NCBI RefSeq assembly: GCF_009617575.1
Contig: NZ_WIXJ01000002.1
Location: 372,001 to 436,000, forward strand
DNA: 64,000 bases
Source of the DNA: Rhodocyclus gracilis
Lineage (GTDB): Bacteria > Pseudomonadota > Gammaproteobacteria > Burkholderiales > Rhodocyclaceae
Reading direction: 5' to 3'
Shown here: positions 1 to 12,395 of the stretch, piece by piece
Position numbering within the stretch: position 1 is the first letter of the stretch
How the letters are laid out: each line of letters opens with the position of its first letter
The notes under the pieces: generated by a model
Told to the model about the DNA's origin: nothing
The model's input: the letters and a program-made list of their open reading frames with translations, nothing else
Database searches by the model: none
Made by a program: the position numbers and the translations under genes

Positions 1-1
1 G

Positions 2-1969
<1,968 letters not shown>

Positions 1970-1977
1970 GCGTGCCC

Positions 1978-2007
1978 GTGCCGCCGCAAGGAAACTTGCG
2001 GCGGCAC
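1978..2007 (+). terminator. Hairpin after gcvP, terminator-like
   Basis: A perfect 13-bp stem (GTGCCGCCGCAAG / CTTGCGGCGGCAC) closes on a GAAA tetraloop 9 bases after the gcvP stop. No T-tract follows, so it may act as a 3'-end stabiliser or a weak terminator rather than a classic intrinsic terminator. Confidence 0.5.
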
Positions 2008-2069
2008 GGCGTTCGGGGGGAGCATAGCGCCCCTCGGCAACGCATCGCCGCCCACGGATCGCTGATTAC

Positions 2070-2561
2070 ATGGAACAGAGCACGCCCAGCCTCACCACTG
2101 AACTCAACTGGGACCATCCCCACCCCTTCATCCTGCCGCTGACGCCCGGCGCCGACGATATCGACGGGCTGAACCACACCAACAACGCGGTGTACGTGCG
2201 CTGGTGCGAAACCGTCGCCTGGGCGCACTCCGAATCGCTCGGACTGGGGCTTTCCGACTACGTCCGGCTGAATCGCGCCATGGCCATTCGCCGTGGGGAA
2301 TACGACTACCTGCTGCCGAGCTTCGCCGGAGAAGCGCTGCTGCTTGCCACCTGGCTGACCGGCAGTGACGGCAAGATCACCCTCGACCGCCGCTTCCAGC
2401 TCATTCGCCCGGCCGACGGCGCCACCCTGCTGCGCGGTTGCTGGAATCTCGTCTGCATCGACATGGCGAGCGGTCGTCCGCGTCGCATGCCGCCCGAGTT
2501 CTCGACGATCTACCTCGCGGCCATCGCCGCCCTCAGCGCTCCTGACCACGCGCTCGCCTGA
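2070..2561 (+). CDS. Acyl-CoA thioesterase, 4HBT hotdog family
   Basis: This 163-residue single-domain protein fits the 4-hydroxybenzoyl-CoA/YbgC-type thioesterase family, which hydrolyses acyl-CoA thioesters in the cytoplasm. The hotdog signature is visible near the N-terminus: D32-G-L-N35-H36, followed by N39 and Y42. Asp32 is the position usually taken by the catalytic carboxylate in this family. It stands alone between gcvP and the peroxidase gene, with its own 100-base upstream gap, so the neighbours do not reveal a substrate. The family call is firm and the substrate unknown. Confidence 0.8.
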   Translation: MEQSTPSLTTELNWDHPHPFILPLTPGADDIDGLNHTNNAVYVRWCETVAWAHSESLGLGLSDYVRLNRAMAIRRGEYDYLLPSFAGEALLLATWLTGSDGKITLDRRFQLIRPADGATLLRGCWNLVCIDMASGRPRRMPPEFSTIYLAAIAALSAPDHALA

Positions 2562-2722
2562 AGGCCGCCTGACATCGCGTCGCATTGCGGCGAGAGGAGA
2601 CGAAACGACAGGCGCATCGTCCGTCGCGAAACGCTAACAGCGAACGTTTTTCATCGCCCGGTATCAGACACGGAACGTGGCCATTGCCCGGCCCGATTTC
2701 ACCCATCGTCATGGAGAAGCCG

Positions 2723-3229
2723 ATGTCTGCCACTACCGCCGACGCCACCCTGGCGCCGATCTACGAGTTTTCCGCCGAACGCATCGACGGCAGCCAGCAG
2801 CCCTTTGCCGACTATGCCGGCAAGGTGCTGCTGATCGTCAACACCGCCAGTCGTTGCGGATTCACGCCGCAATATCGCGGGCTGGAAGCGCTTTACCAGC
2901 GTTACCGCGACCTCGGTCTGGAAGTGCTTGGCTTCCCCTGCAACCAGTTCGGCGCACAAGAACCGGGTAACGCCGAAGAAATCCTCAGCTTTTGCGAGAA
3001 GAACTTCGGTCTGAGCTTCCCCTTGTTCGCAAAGATCGAGGTCAACGGCGACAACGCGCACCCGCTCTATCGCTATCTGAAGCAGGAGGCACGCGGTCTG
3101 CTCGGCAGTGAAGCGATCAAGTGGAACTTCACCAAGTTCCTCGTCGACCGTGAAGGCAAGGTGCGCGAACGCTACGCCCCGGCGACACCGCCCGAAGGGC
3201 TCGCCGACGATATCGAGCAACTGCTGTAA
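2723..3229 (+). CDS. Glutathione peroxidase family (thioredoxin-type) peroxidase
   Basis: A 168-residue peroxidase of the GPx fold that reduces hydrogen peroxide or lipid hydroperoxides. The peroxidatic cysteine is Cys45 in NTASRCGFT, the conserved Gln is in FPCNQFG (Q75), and the Trp/Asn pair is in KWNFTKF (W134, N135). Cys91 is placed like the resolving cysteine of thioredoxin-dependent bacterial GPx proteins, so it probably uses thioredoxin rather than glutathione. An upstream in-frame ATG exists at 2711, but GGAG at 2713-2716, six bases before 2723, favours the start given. It precedes the ferredoxin-NADP reductase gene on the same strand. Confidence 0.9.
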   Translation: MSATTADATLAPIYEFSAERIDGSQQPFADYAGKVLLIVNTASRCGFTPQYRGLEALYQRYRDLGLEVLGFPCNQFGAQEPGNAEEILSFCEKNFGLSFPLFAKIEVNGDNAHPLYRYLKQEARGLLGSEAIKWNFTKFLVDREGKVRERYAPATPPEGLADDIEQLL

Positions 3230-3274
3230 CTCGCTCGCCGCCCCCTTTCCCGCCTTCAGGAGCACCGCCGCACA

Positions 3275-4054
3275 ATGAGTACCCCCACGGTAGAACGCGT
3301 CCTCACCGTCCATCACTGGAATGACACGCTTTTCAGCTTTCGCACCACGCGCCAGGCCGGGCTGCGCTTCGAAAACGGCCAGTTCGTCATGGTCGGCCTC
3401 GCGCAAGCCGAAGGCCGACCGCTCTTGCGCGCCTACAGTATCGCCAGTCCCAATTACGCCGAGTACCTTGAATTCTTCAGCATCAAGGTAGAGAACGGGC
3501 CGCTCACCTCGCGACTACAACACCTTCAGCCCGGCGACGAAGTCCTGGTCGGCCACAAGCCTACCGGCACGCTCACGCTGCACGACCTGAAACCGGGCAA
3601 GCGCGTCTACCTGCTATCGACAGGCACTGGCCTCGCGCCCTTCATCAGCCTGATCCAGGACCCGCTGATCTACGAACGCTTCCAGCAGGTGATTCTCGTG
3701 CACGGCGTGCGCCGCGTCTCCGATCTTGCCTACGCCTCGTTCATCCGGGATGAACTCCCGCGCAACGAATACTTTGGCGAAGCGGTACGAGCGCAACTGC
3801 TTTACTACCCGACCGTCACCCGCGAAGAATTCCCGCAGCGCGGCCGCATCACCGCACAAATCGACAACGGACAGCTGTCCGCCAATCTCGGCCTGCCGCC
3901 GCTCGACCCGGCGGACGATCGCGTGATGCTCTGCGGCAGCGCGGCGATGCTCAAGGATTGCCGCGCCCTGCTCGACGCGCGTGGCTTCCGTGTCTCCCGC
4001 TTCATCGGCGATCCGGGCGATTACGTCATCGAGCATTCCTTCGTCGACAAGTAG
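3275..4054 (+). CDS. fpr: Ferredoxin--NADP reductase
   Basis: A 259-residue cytosolic flavoenzyme exchanging electrons between NADPH and ferredoxin or flavodoxin. FAD binding is shown by R52-A-Y-S55, the NADP-binding loop by STGTGLAPF at residues 115-123, and the C-terminal nucleotide segment by MLCGSAAML. The C-terminus ends in FVDK, as in the bacterial Fpr subclass, rather than in the plant-type tyrosine. AGGAG lies 12 bases before the ATG. It follows the peroxidase gene by 45 bases and the two could be cotranscribed as an oxidative-stress pair; that is inference. Confidence 0.93.
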   Translation: MSTPTVERVLTVHHWNDTLFSFRTTRQAGLRFENGQFVMVGLAQAEGRPLLRAYSIASPNYAEYLEFFSIKVENGPLTSRLQHLQPGDEVLVGHKPTGTLTLHDLKPGKRVYLLSTGTGLAPFISLIQDPLIYERFQQVILVHGVRRVSDLAYASFIRDELPRNEYFGEAVRAQLLYYPTVTREEFPQRGRITAQIDNGQLSANLGLPPLDPADDRVMLCGSAAMLKDCRALLDARGFRVSRFIGDPGDYVIEHSFVDK

Positions 4055-4196
4055 GTCGTTGCGCGTCTGACAAGCGGTGGCCTTGCCATTCCTGAGCATG
4101 AGCATCGCCGGAACGACGCATAGCCGGTAGACTATCGCCTGACCCAAGTTCCCTCCGCTCGTCGGCGGATCACTTATCTCAGGCAACCAGGACACC

Positions 4197-5861
<1,665 letters not shown>

Positions 5862-5889
5862 GCCCCCCGGGCCGGTGCACGGTCAACGC

Positions 5890-5921
5890 AAAAGGCCCGC
5901 GAAGAGCGGGCCTTTTCGTTT
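5890..5921 (+). terminator. Rho-independent terminator of ettA
   Basis: The stem AAAAGGCCCGC / GCGGGCCTTTT with a five-base GAAGA loop runs straight into TTTTCGTTT. It lies 28 bases past the ettA stop, and a matching A-run on the 5' side could let it work in both directions. Confidence 0.85.
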
Positions 5922-6128
5922 AACCCTGCAACCCAACGGGCAGCAAGGAGAGAAAATCGATTGCGTGAATGCCTACGTGAAGTCCGTCAGGTGCGCTGGC
6001 GCAATGCCTTGAGTACCGACCGCAACTTGGCCAAGCACTCCGCTACGAAAACCTCAGAGGACGGCCCTGACTGGCAGAGCCTAAACATGCGGTGGGCGAC
6101 ACGCTATCGCCGCACCGTCGAAAGAAGC

Positions 6129-6410
6129 TCAGGCAGCCTTGAGGCTGTCAGCGAAACGGACGCGTAGGCTTTCAGGAAACTCAAACTGGCTCAGGGCGCT
6201 GAAAATCTTGTCCTGATTGGCGCCAGCGGTACGATCCTCGAAGCGAATACCGAGCGGACCACCATTTGCCGCCAGCGTCGCGAAGGCGAAGCGCCAACGC
6301 TGGACTTCCGCCAGACGCTCGCGCAACTCACGTTCGTTGCTGATCGCCACGCCCGCCTGTTTAAGGGAATCGAGGAAGTCGCTGAAGGATTCTTTGCTGA
6401 GGCTGCCCAT
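6129..6410 (-). CDS. Hypothetical protein, 93 residues
   Basis: I do not recognise this small protein. It has GGAG six bases before an ATG (GGAGAAAAGAATG), bacterial-like codon use and a soluble, charged, helix-prone sequence without signal peptide or membrane segment. It is transcribed divergently from rlhA, with about 120 bases between the starts. The gene is probably real because of the good ribosome-binding site and the absence of a competing frame; the function is unknown. Confidence 0.6.
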   Translation of the reverse strand: MGSLSKESFSDFLDSLKQAGVAISNERELRERLAEVQRWRFAFATLAANGGPLGIRFEDRTAGANQDKIFSALSQFEFPESLRVRFADSLKAA

Positions 6411-6532
6411 TCTTTTCTCCGTTTTCGCATCGGTGATTGATCACCCTTGCTACCTTTAACGCGATGCTTGCCCATCGGTTGACACGCCGACGTACACTTC
6501 GCTGTCTCCCTGTTTTTTTGCGTCCCTTGCCT

Positions 6533-8815
6533 ATGAGCCGTATGCCACACCGTCTTGAATTGCTTGCCCCCGCACGTAATGCCGACTTCGGCATCGAGGC
6601 CATTCGCCATGGCGCCGATGCGGTCTACATCGGTGCGCCGGCTTTCGGCGCGCGCGCGGCGGCCGCCGCATCGCTCGAAGACATCGCGCGATTGGCAAAT
6701 TACGCGCGGCGTTTCAACGCACGCACGCTCGTCGCACTCAATACGCTGCTCTTCGACGACGAACTGGAAACCGCCCGCCGACTCATCTGGCAACTCTACG
6801 AAGCGGGCGCCGACGCGCTGATCGTGCAGGACATGGGCCTGCTCGAACTCGATCTGCCGCCCATCGCCCTGCATGCCAGCACGCAAACCGATATCCGCAC
6901 GCCGGAGAAGGCGCGCTTCCTCTGCGAACTGGGGTTTTCGCAGATGGTGCTGGCGCGCGAACTCACCCTCACCGAGATTCGCGCCATTGCTGATGCCGTC
7001 GACTGCCGGCCCGACGCACCGCCGACGCTCGAATTCTTCGTTCACGGCGCACTCTGCGTCTCCTACAGTGGTCAGTGTTATCTCAGCCAGGCGCTCGGTG
7101 GACGTAGCGCCAACCGGGGCGAGTGCGCGCAACCGTGCCGGCTGCCCTGGACCTTGAGCGATAGCCAAGGTCGGATCATCGCCCGAGACCGACACCTGCT
7201 CTCCCTGCGCGACAATGATCAGAGCGCGAACCTGCGCCCGCTTGTCGACGCCGGCATTCGCTCCTTCAAGATCGAGGGCCGCCTCAAGGATCTCGACTAC
7301 GTCAAAAACGTCACGGCGCACTACCGGCGCGCCATCGACGCGCTGCTCGACGACATGCCTGCGCTTTGCCGCGCCTCGTCCGGCGAGAGCACGCCGAACT
7401 TCACGCCGCAGCCGGAAAAAACCTTCAACCGGGGGCGCACCGACAACTTCGTAAACGGCCGGCAGGCGGAAATCACCGCCTTCGACGCCACCGGTTTTGC
7501 CGGCGAGCCCATCGGAACAGTGGAGCAGATCCGCCGGGACGCCTTCGACATTCGCCTTGATGCGTCACCGACTGCGGCGGCGAGCACGCTGGCCAATGGC
7601 GACGGTCTGGCCTTCTTTGGCAGCGACGGCAAGATCGCCGGATTGCGCGCCAATCGAACGCAAGCCGTCGGCGCGAACTGGCGCGTCTGGCCTGCGCAAG
7701 GCGACGCGGCGCTCGTTCGCCAGCTGTCACGCGGACAGACTGTTTTCCGCAACCGCGATCAGGCGTTCATTCGCCTGCTCGAAAAACCCTCGGCCGAACG
7801 GCACATCCCGCTCGCCATCCACCTCGCCGAACGCCGCACCGACGAAGGGGCCGAAGGCTACGCCCTGAGTTTGCGCGATGAGCGCGGCAGCAGCGTATGC
7901 GTCTTTCTTGCCCTGGATTGGCAGAGCGCGCACGACGGCGAGCAGGCCGACGCCGCGCTGCGCCAGGGGCTCGCCCGTCTCGGTAACACCGACTACGTGG
8001 CGCGTACGATTACGCTCGACACGAGCGCTCCGCGCTTCATCCCCGCCTCGGCGCTCAACGCCTTGCGGCGGCAGGCGATCAGCGAGCTCGACGCAGCACG
8101 CGCGGCCGCCGCACAGGCGGACCGACAGGCCAACGTGCGCCGACCGGAAAGCAACCCGCCGCCACGCTGGCCGGACGCGACGCTCGACTACCGCGCCAAC
8201 GTCACCAACGCCGCCGCCCGTCGCTTCTGGCAACACCATGGCGTCACGGAAATTGCACCGCCGCTGGAACGCGACCCGCGTACTGGCAAGGCGGCCCCGC
8301 CAGCCACCCGCGACGGGCGCCAGCCAGCCTTGATGACTATGCGGCATTGTCTGCGTTTCAGCTTTGGCGGTTGCCCGCGCCTGGGCAAATCGTCGCCAGA
8401 GACGCCTGCACCGGACGGCGCCACGACCCTTCTCGACCGCCGCCCGACGCCCCTCACCCTCTCGCGCGGACGTCAGCGTTTCACGCTGCGCTTCGACTGC
8501 CGTCGCTGCGAGATGGAGGTCATACCCATGGAGGTCACGCCGGAACTTGCACCGGAACTTACGCAGGAGATCACACCGGAAGTCGCTCGGAAACTTAGCC
8601 CGGCAGCCCGCCCGGCAACCGCCCCACCCCCCAGCCGAAGAAACCCATCGGCTGCGAACGGCAACAAGACGCTGACAGTCGTCTTGAAGAACATGCACGT
8701 AAAAAAAGACACGGGCGCAGCCGCCAAAGCGACGGCCAAGCCCGCCCCCCCCGCCGACCGCGGCCAGCCATCTCACCCGCATCACGCAATGCGGCGCAAA
8801 CGGCCGCGCGCCTAG
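6533..8815 (+). CDS. rlhA: Peptidase U32-family 23S rRNA C2501 hydroxylase RlhA, with C-terminal extension
   Basis: The protein matches E. coli RlhA (YdcP), needed for 5-hydroxycytidine at 23S rRNA C2501, along most of its length. It opens with HRLELLAPARN and the U32 barrel. A four-cysteine set (C175, C182, C198, C202, within SGQC...GEC..PC) resembles the iron-sulfur ligands of U32 hydroxylases. The collagenase-like domain and the C-terminal HCLRF/GCP and C-R-R-C elements follow (from C606). After residue ~665 comes an unusual extension of about 95 residues: repeated acidic EVTPELAPEL-like units, then a Pro/Lys/Arg-rich tail. No strong Shine-Dalgarno is seen; ATG 6533 or 6542 fits homology. 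The stop overlaps the slyX stop tail-to-tail. Confidence 0.9.
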   Translation: MSRMPHRLELLAPARNADFGIEAIRHGADAVYIGAPAFGARAAAAASLEDIARLANYARRFNARTLVALNTLLFDDELETARRLIWQLYEAGADALIVQDMGLLELDLPPIALHASTQTDIRTPEKARFLCELGFSQMVLARELTLTEIRAIADAVDCRPDAPPTLEFFVHGALCVSYSGQCYLSQALGGRSANRGECAQPCRLPWTLSDSQGRIIARDRHLLSLRDNDQSANLRPLVDAGIRSFKIEGRLKDLDYVKNVTAHYRRAIDALLDDMPALCRASSGESTPNFTPQPEKTFNRGRTDNFVNGRQAEITAFDATGFAGEPIGTVEQIRRDAFDIRLDASPTAAASTLANGDGLAFFGSDGKIAGLRANRTQAVGANWRVWPAQGDAALVRQLSRGQTVFRNRDQAFIRLLEKPSAERHIPLAIHLAERRTDEGAEGYALSLRDERGSSVCVFLALDWQSAHDGEQADAALRQGLARLGNTDYVARTITLDTSAPRFIPASALNALRRQAISELDAARAAAAQADRQANVRRPESNPPPRWPDATLDYRANVTNAAARRFWQHHGVTEIAPPLERDPRTGKAAPPATRDGRQPALMTMRHCLRFSFGGCPRLGKSSPETPAPDGATTLLDRRPTPLTLSRGRQRFTLRFDCRRCEMEVIPMEVTPELAPELTQEITPEVARKLSPAARPATAPPPSRRNPSAANGNKTLTVVLKNMHVKKDTGAAAKATAKPAPPADRGQPSHPHHAMRRKRPRA

Positions 8816-9063
8816 TAATGCGGCGGGATGTCCTCGCGTAAATCGCGCGGCGCCTGCGTCGTGTTGCTTTCGGCGGCGCTGGTCATCTGCCGGTGCAGAT
8901 GGCGCAGCTGCGCTTGCAGCAGGTCGAGCTGCTGCTGTTGGCGGAAGATCGTCCGGTTCAGCGTTTCCACCAGATCTTCAGCGGCGTTCACGCGAATCTC
9001 CAGATCGGCAAGGCGCTCGCCCTCGCTCGCGGCTTCCGGATGTTGTTGCTGCGCTTCGTTCAA
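8812..9063 (-). CDS. slyX: SlyX family protein
   Basis: An 83-residue cytoplasmic coiled-coil protein of unknown biochemical role. A long heptad-like helix (about residues 17-65, rich in L, Q and R) is followed by a disordered tail ending in PPHY, the hallmark C-terminus of SlyX. The start is TTG: AGGAG lies six bases upstream (AGGAGAGTGTCTTG), and no in-frame ATG fits. The last codons meet rlhA in a shared CTAG, where each gene's TAG stop is read from opposite strands. Confidence 0.88.
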   Translation of the reverse strand: MNEAQQQHPEAASEGERLADLEIRVNAAEDLVETLNRTIFRQQQQLDLLQAQLRHLHRQMTSAAESNTTQAPRDLREDIPPHY

Positions 9064-9233
9064 GACACTCTCCTGTTGATCCGACCGGCACGGCCGGCAA
9101 GCCGTACCCGGCGTACGTTACACTGCGCGCTCTCGCGCGGCACCATGCGTCATGCGCACCTCCTCGCATCGCCTGAGCGCCCCTCGCCGCGCTCAGTCCA
9201 CAAACAATCCCCAACGAATCCCACTCACGCCCG

Positions 9234-9842
9234 ATGTCTGCTTCTCCCACCGCCCAACACAGCCTGTTCGAAGACGCCCAAGCCATTCTGGTGGCCCCTT
9301 TGCTCATGGCGTTTGCGGTACTGCTCTTTCGTGATGCCGGCTTGCTCACCGGCGGCACGATGGGGATCGCCTTTCTCGTGCACTATCTGGCCGGCTGGTC
9401 GATGGGGCTGGTGGTCTTCGTCATCAATCTGCCGTTCTACATTTTCGCGCTGCGCGCCTTGGGCACCGCGTTTACCGTGAAGTCCTTCGTCGCCGTCAGC
9501 CTGCTGGCGATCTATACCGAACTGGTGCCGCACTATGTGGAAATCGCCCGCCTCGATCCGCTGTTCGCGGCCTTGATGGGCGGCTTTCTGGCCGGCATCA
9601 GCCTTCTGATGCTGATTCGCCATCAGTCGAGTCTGGGCGGCATCGGCGTTCTGGCGATCTATCTGCAACAACGGCACGGCTGGCGTGCCGGGCATCTGCA
9701 AATGGGCGCCGATGCGCTGATCGTCGGAGCCGCACTGATCCTGCGCGACCCGCTGACGGTCGGACTGTCGATTGTCGGCGCGCTGGCGCTCAATCTGGTG
9801 ATTGCCGTCAATCACAAAGCCGGACGTTACATGGGCTGCTGA
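9234..9842 (+). CDS. YitT family (DUF161) integral membrane protein
   Basis: A 202-residue membrane protein with about five hydrophobic segments (near 16-36, 42-66, 72-92, 100-128, 150-195) and glycine-rich turns such as LLTGGTMGIAFL and SSLGGIGVLAIYL, typical of the YitT/YczE transporter-like family. The substrate is unknown. There is no strong Shine-Dalgarno. It converges on ylqF with no intervening base: its TGA ends at 9842 and the opposing stop begins at 9843. Confidence 0.8.
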   Translation: MSASPTAQHSLFEDAQAILVAPLLMAFAVLLFRDAGLLTGGTMGIAFLVHYLAGWSMGLVVFVINLPFYIFALRALGTAFTVKSFVAVSLLAIYTELVPHYVEIARLDPLFAALMGGFLAGISLLMLIRHQSSLGGIGVLAIYLQQRHGWRAGHLQMGADALIVGAALILRDPLTVGLSIVGALALNLVIAVNHKAGRYMGC

Positions 9843-10901
9843 TCAGCGGGCGGGCGGCTCCTCCTGCGCGGGCGAGGGCGGCGCGTCGCTGGCGGGGGCT
9901 TCGTCAGACGCCGCCGCGATGTCATCGGCGCCTCCGGAGGTGCTGGCCGAGTTTTCGGCGTTTTGGGAGGAGGCGTCTTGCGTCTTGGCAGCGGCTCCAC
10001 GACGACGCGCGGCCTTTTCGGCTTTTGCCGCCAGCGCGGCCTCTGCCTCGACGATCATGGCGGCACGCGTTTGCGGCGTTTCCAGACTGATGCGTCCCAA
10101 TACGCCGTCGCGGTATTCCTGCAACAGGATGGCCGCCGCTTTTTCAAAATCGGCCGCGCCCCCTTTCAGACGATAGCCGCGACGTTGCGCGATGGACTCG
10201 ATCACTGCCACGGCGTCGATGCCGTCGACCGGGAAACCAAAGCGGCCAGCCAGCAGCGCCGGATAGCGCGCCAGCAAAAGCCCCGCCAGGAAAATCGCCG
10301 CCTCGTCGTCGGCAAAGGCATTGCGGCCGATGGAATGGCTGGCGGCGAGCATCAAGCCGTCCGCGGGGTAGTCGATCTTCGGCCAGAGGAGTCCGGGCGT
10401 ATCGACGATGGTGCGCCGCTCGGGCAGGTCATACGTTGTCAGCGCCTTGGTGATCGCCGGCTCGTCGCCGACGGCGGCGACGCGCTTGCGCACAAGCGCG
10501 TTCAACAGCGTCGATTTACCGACGTTCGGCACGCCCATGATCATCATGCGCAACGGCTTGATCAAGTCGTTGCGGTGCGGCGCCAGCGCCTGACAGAGCG
10601 CTGGAATGCGTGCCGCTTCGCCGGGCTTGCGGCACGACAGCGCGACCGCCTTGACGCCTTCGCTGGCGTTGTAATGCTCGACCCAGGCGCGCGTCGCGGC
10701 CGGATCGGCGAAATCGGCTTTATTCAGGATCTTCAGGAGCGGACGCTGACGAAAGCGCGCCAACTCGTGCACCAGCGGATTGGTACTCGCCTCAGGCAGA
10801 CGCGCATCAACGACTTCGATGACGACATCGACTTTCGCCATTGCCTCGGCCGCCTTCTTGCGCGCCGCCGCCATGTGACCGGGAAACCATTGAATGGACA
10901 T
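9843..10901 (-). CDS. ylqF: Ribosome biogenesis GTPase YlqF/RbgA
   Basis: A 352-residue circularly permuted GTPase acting in large-subunit assembly. The motif order is diagnostic: G4 NKAD (60-63) comes before G1 GVPNVGKST (123-131) and G3 DTPG (167-170). The N-terminal MSIQWFPGHMAAARK block is the RbgA start signature. Residues after ~285 form a low-complexity Ala/Glu/Ser tail, absent from shorter homologues and probably disordered. It is transcribed divergently from the methyltransferase gene at 11081. Confidence 0.93.
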   Translation of the reverse strand: MSIQWFPGHMAAARKKAAEAMAKVDVVIEVVDARLPEASTNPLVHELARFRQRPLLKILNKADFADPAATRAWVEHYNASEGVKAVALSCRKPGEAARIPALCQALAPHRNDLIKPLRMMIMGVPNVGKSTLLNALVRKRVAAVGDEPAITKALTTYDLPERRTIVDTPGLLWPKIDYPADGLMLAASHSIGRNAFADDEAAIFLAGLLLARYPALLAGRFGFPVDGIDAVAVIESIAQRRGYRLKGGAADFEKAAAILLQEYRDGVLGRISLETPQTRAAMIVEAEAALAAKAEKAARRRGAAAKTQDASSQNAENSASTSGGADDIAAASDEAPASDAPPSPAQEEPPAR

Positions 10902-11080
10902 GAAAAAAACCGCTCTCTGCGAAAATCGACGAGGAAAGGAGCGCCATTATCCGCGATCCGGCGCGCTGCGGGCGCGGCAACGCAATCGGCGCTGCCAGGA
11001 GCACAGCGAAAACGCACGTCCGGGCGCGGCGACGCGCTGCGGTAGAATGCAGCGACTATCGTTCGCGCAGACGTGCCATC

Positions 11081-11947
11081 GTGTCTCTCCCTCCCGAAAT
11101 ACGCCCCGAACAATCGGTCGAACTGCTCAAGGAACTGCACATCCTGACGCGCGACGGCAAGCTCAATCAGGACAGCCGACGCAAGCTCAAGCAGGTGTAC
11201 CACCTCACCGGCTTCATCGAGCCGCTGCTCGCGGAAGTCTTTGCCGACACCGCCGAACCGATGCTCGTCGATCATGGCGCAGGCAAATCCTATCTCGGTT
11301 TCATCCTCTACGACCTCGCCTTCAAGGCTAAGGCGGGTGGCCGCGTCATTGGCGTCGAAACGCGCAGCGAACTCGTCCAGCGCTCCGGCGCGCTGGCGGC
11401 CCGACTGGGCTTTGCGCGCATGGACTTCCACGCCCTCAGCGTCGAACAATCGATCGACTCGCCCGTCCTGCCGGCGCGCGTCGATCTGGTGACGGCACTG
11501 CACGCCTGCGACACGGCAACCGACGACGCCATCCGCTTCGCCCTCGCCAAGCAGGCACGCTTCATCGCGCTGGTGCCCTGCTGCCAGGCAGAAGTCGCCG
11601 CCGCGCTGCGGCAAGACAAGGCGAAATCGCTGGCGCGCACGCCGCTCGCCGAATTGTGGCGGCGGCCGCTGCATACCCGCGAATTCGGCAGCCAATTGAC
11701 TAACACCCTGCGCTGCCTGCAACTCGAAGCGGCAGGCTACCAGGTCAGCGTGACCGAACTGACGGGCTGGGAGCACTCGATGAAAAACGAACTGATCATC
11801 GCCCGCTACACCGGGCAGCGGCGCGGCGACGCTGCCGCGCGTATCGACTGGCTGCTGGCCGAGACGGGAATCGAAGCCTTGCGCTCGCGCTTTGCGCCCG
11901 CGGGCACGGGCGACACCGCCGCAGCGGAACCTGCATGCGGGCGCTGA
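11081..11947 (+). CDS. SAM-dependent methyltransferase (Methyltransf_32-like)
   Basis: A 288-residue class I methyltransferase with GTG start. Motif I is the glycine-rich loop VDHGAGKSYLGF (63-74), followed by an acidic strand end (GVETR) and LHACDTATDDAI. A VPCCQAEV motif, seen in METTL25/GSTCD-like methyltransferases, lies further on. The substrate is unknown; related proteins are predicted RNA or protein methylases. It lies head-to-head with ylqF, about 180 bases apart, and is followed by a small membrane-protein gene on the same strand. Confidence 0.75.
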   Translation: MSLPPEIRPEQSVELLKELHILTRDGKLNQDSRRKLKQVYHLTGFIEPLLAEVFADTAEPMLVDHGAGKSYLGFILYDLAFKAKAGGRVIGVETRSELVQRSGALAARLGFARMDFHALSVEQSIDSPVLPARVDLVTALHACDTATDDAIRFALAKQARFIALVPCCQAEVAAALRQDKAKSLARTPLAELWRRPLHTREFGSQLTNTLRCLQLEAAGYQVSVTELTGWEHSMKNELIIARYTGQRRGDAAARIDWLLAETGIEALRSRFAPAGTGDTAAAEPACGR

Positions 11948-12032
11948 GTCTTTGAATCTCAGACTCTCTGAGTCTGTCTCCAGGCCCGCCCCGTTCGTCC
12001 CGCCACCTTTAGCCCATCGTCAGGAAATCCCC

Positions 12033-12365
12033 GTGGATCAGTGGATCACCCGTTTCGTCGCCCTGCTCTGTGCCGCCGGCTCTGCCGCGCTCTTCTGGAG
12101 TTTCGGCATGTTTGCCGCCGTCCCTTGGCGCGATGGGCGCCTGTTTGCCATGACGCCGGTTGAATGGCAGGTCGTCGGCATTCCCTTTCTGGCGGCGATC
12201 GCCGTCGGCTGGGGGGCGCTGCATCTCTTTGCTCTGGCGGGCGATGCCCCCGACGAGGCCGCGCACCGCGGGCGGCGTCTGCGCCTCTTCTTGCTGATCG
12301 CGGTGGCCATCGCCGCCGCCGCGAGCGGCGCCTCGTGGTCGCTGGCCCGCGTCGCCGCGGCCTGA
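12033..12365 (+). CDS. Small membrane protein, unknown function
   Basis: A 110-residue protein starting at GTG with AGGAAA nine bases upstream; a longer in-frame start at 11892 would overlap the preceding gene. Three hydrophobic helices are visible (about 7-28, 45-66, 86-106), with an Arg-rich turn (HRGRRLR) between the second and third that should face the cytoplasm. I do not recognise a family. It is probably coupled to the upstream methyltransferase gene and converges on the efflux operon end at 12396. Confidence 0.55.
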   Translation: MDQWITRFVALLCAAGSAALFWSFGMFAAVPWRDGRLFAMTPVEWQVVGIPFLAAIAVGWGALHLFALAGDAPDEAAHRGRRLRLFLLIAVAIAAAASGASWSLARVAAA

Positions 12366-12395
12366 CGAATTTAGCTCGCGCCGCCCGGCAAACGT

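Noticed and set aside
5961..6167. 68-codon plus-strand frame after the ettA terminator
   Set aside because: No ribosome-binding site, no recognisable sequence, and it overlaps the end of the better-supported minus-strand gene at 6129.
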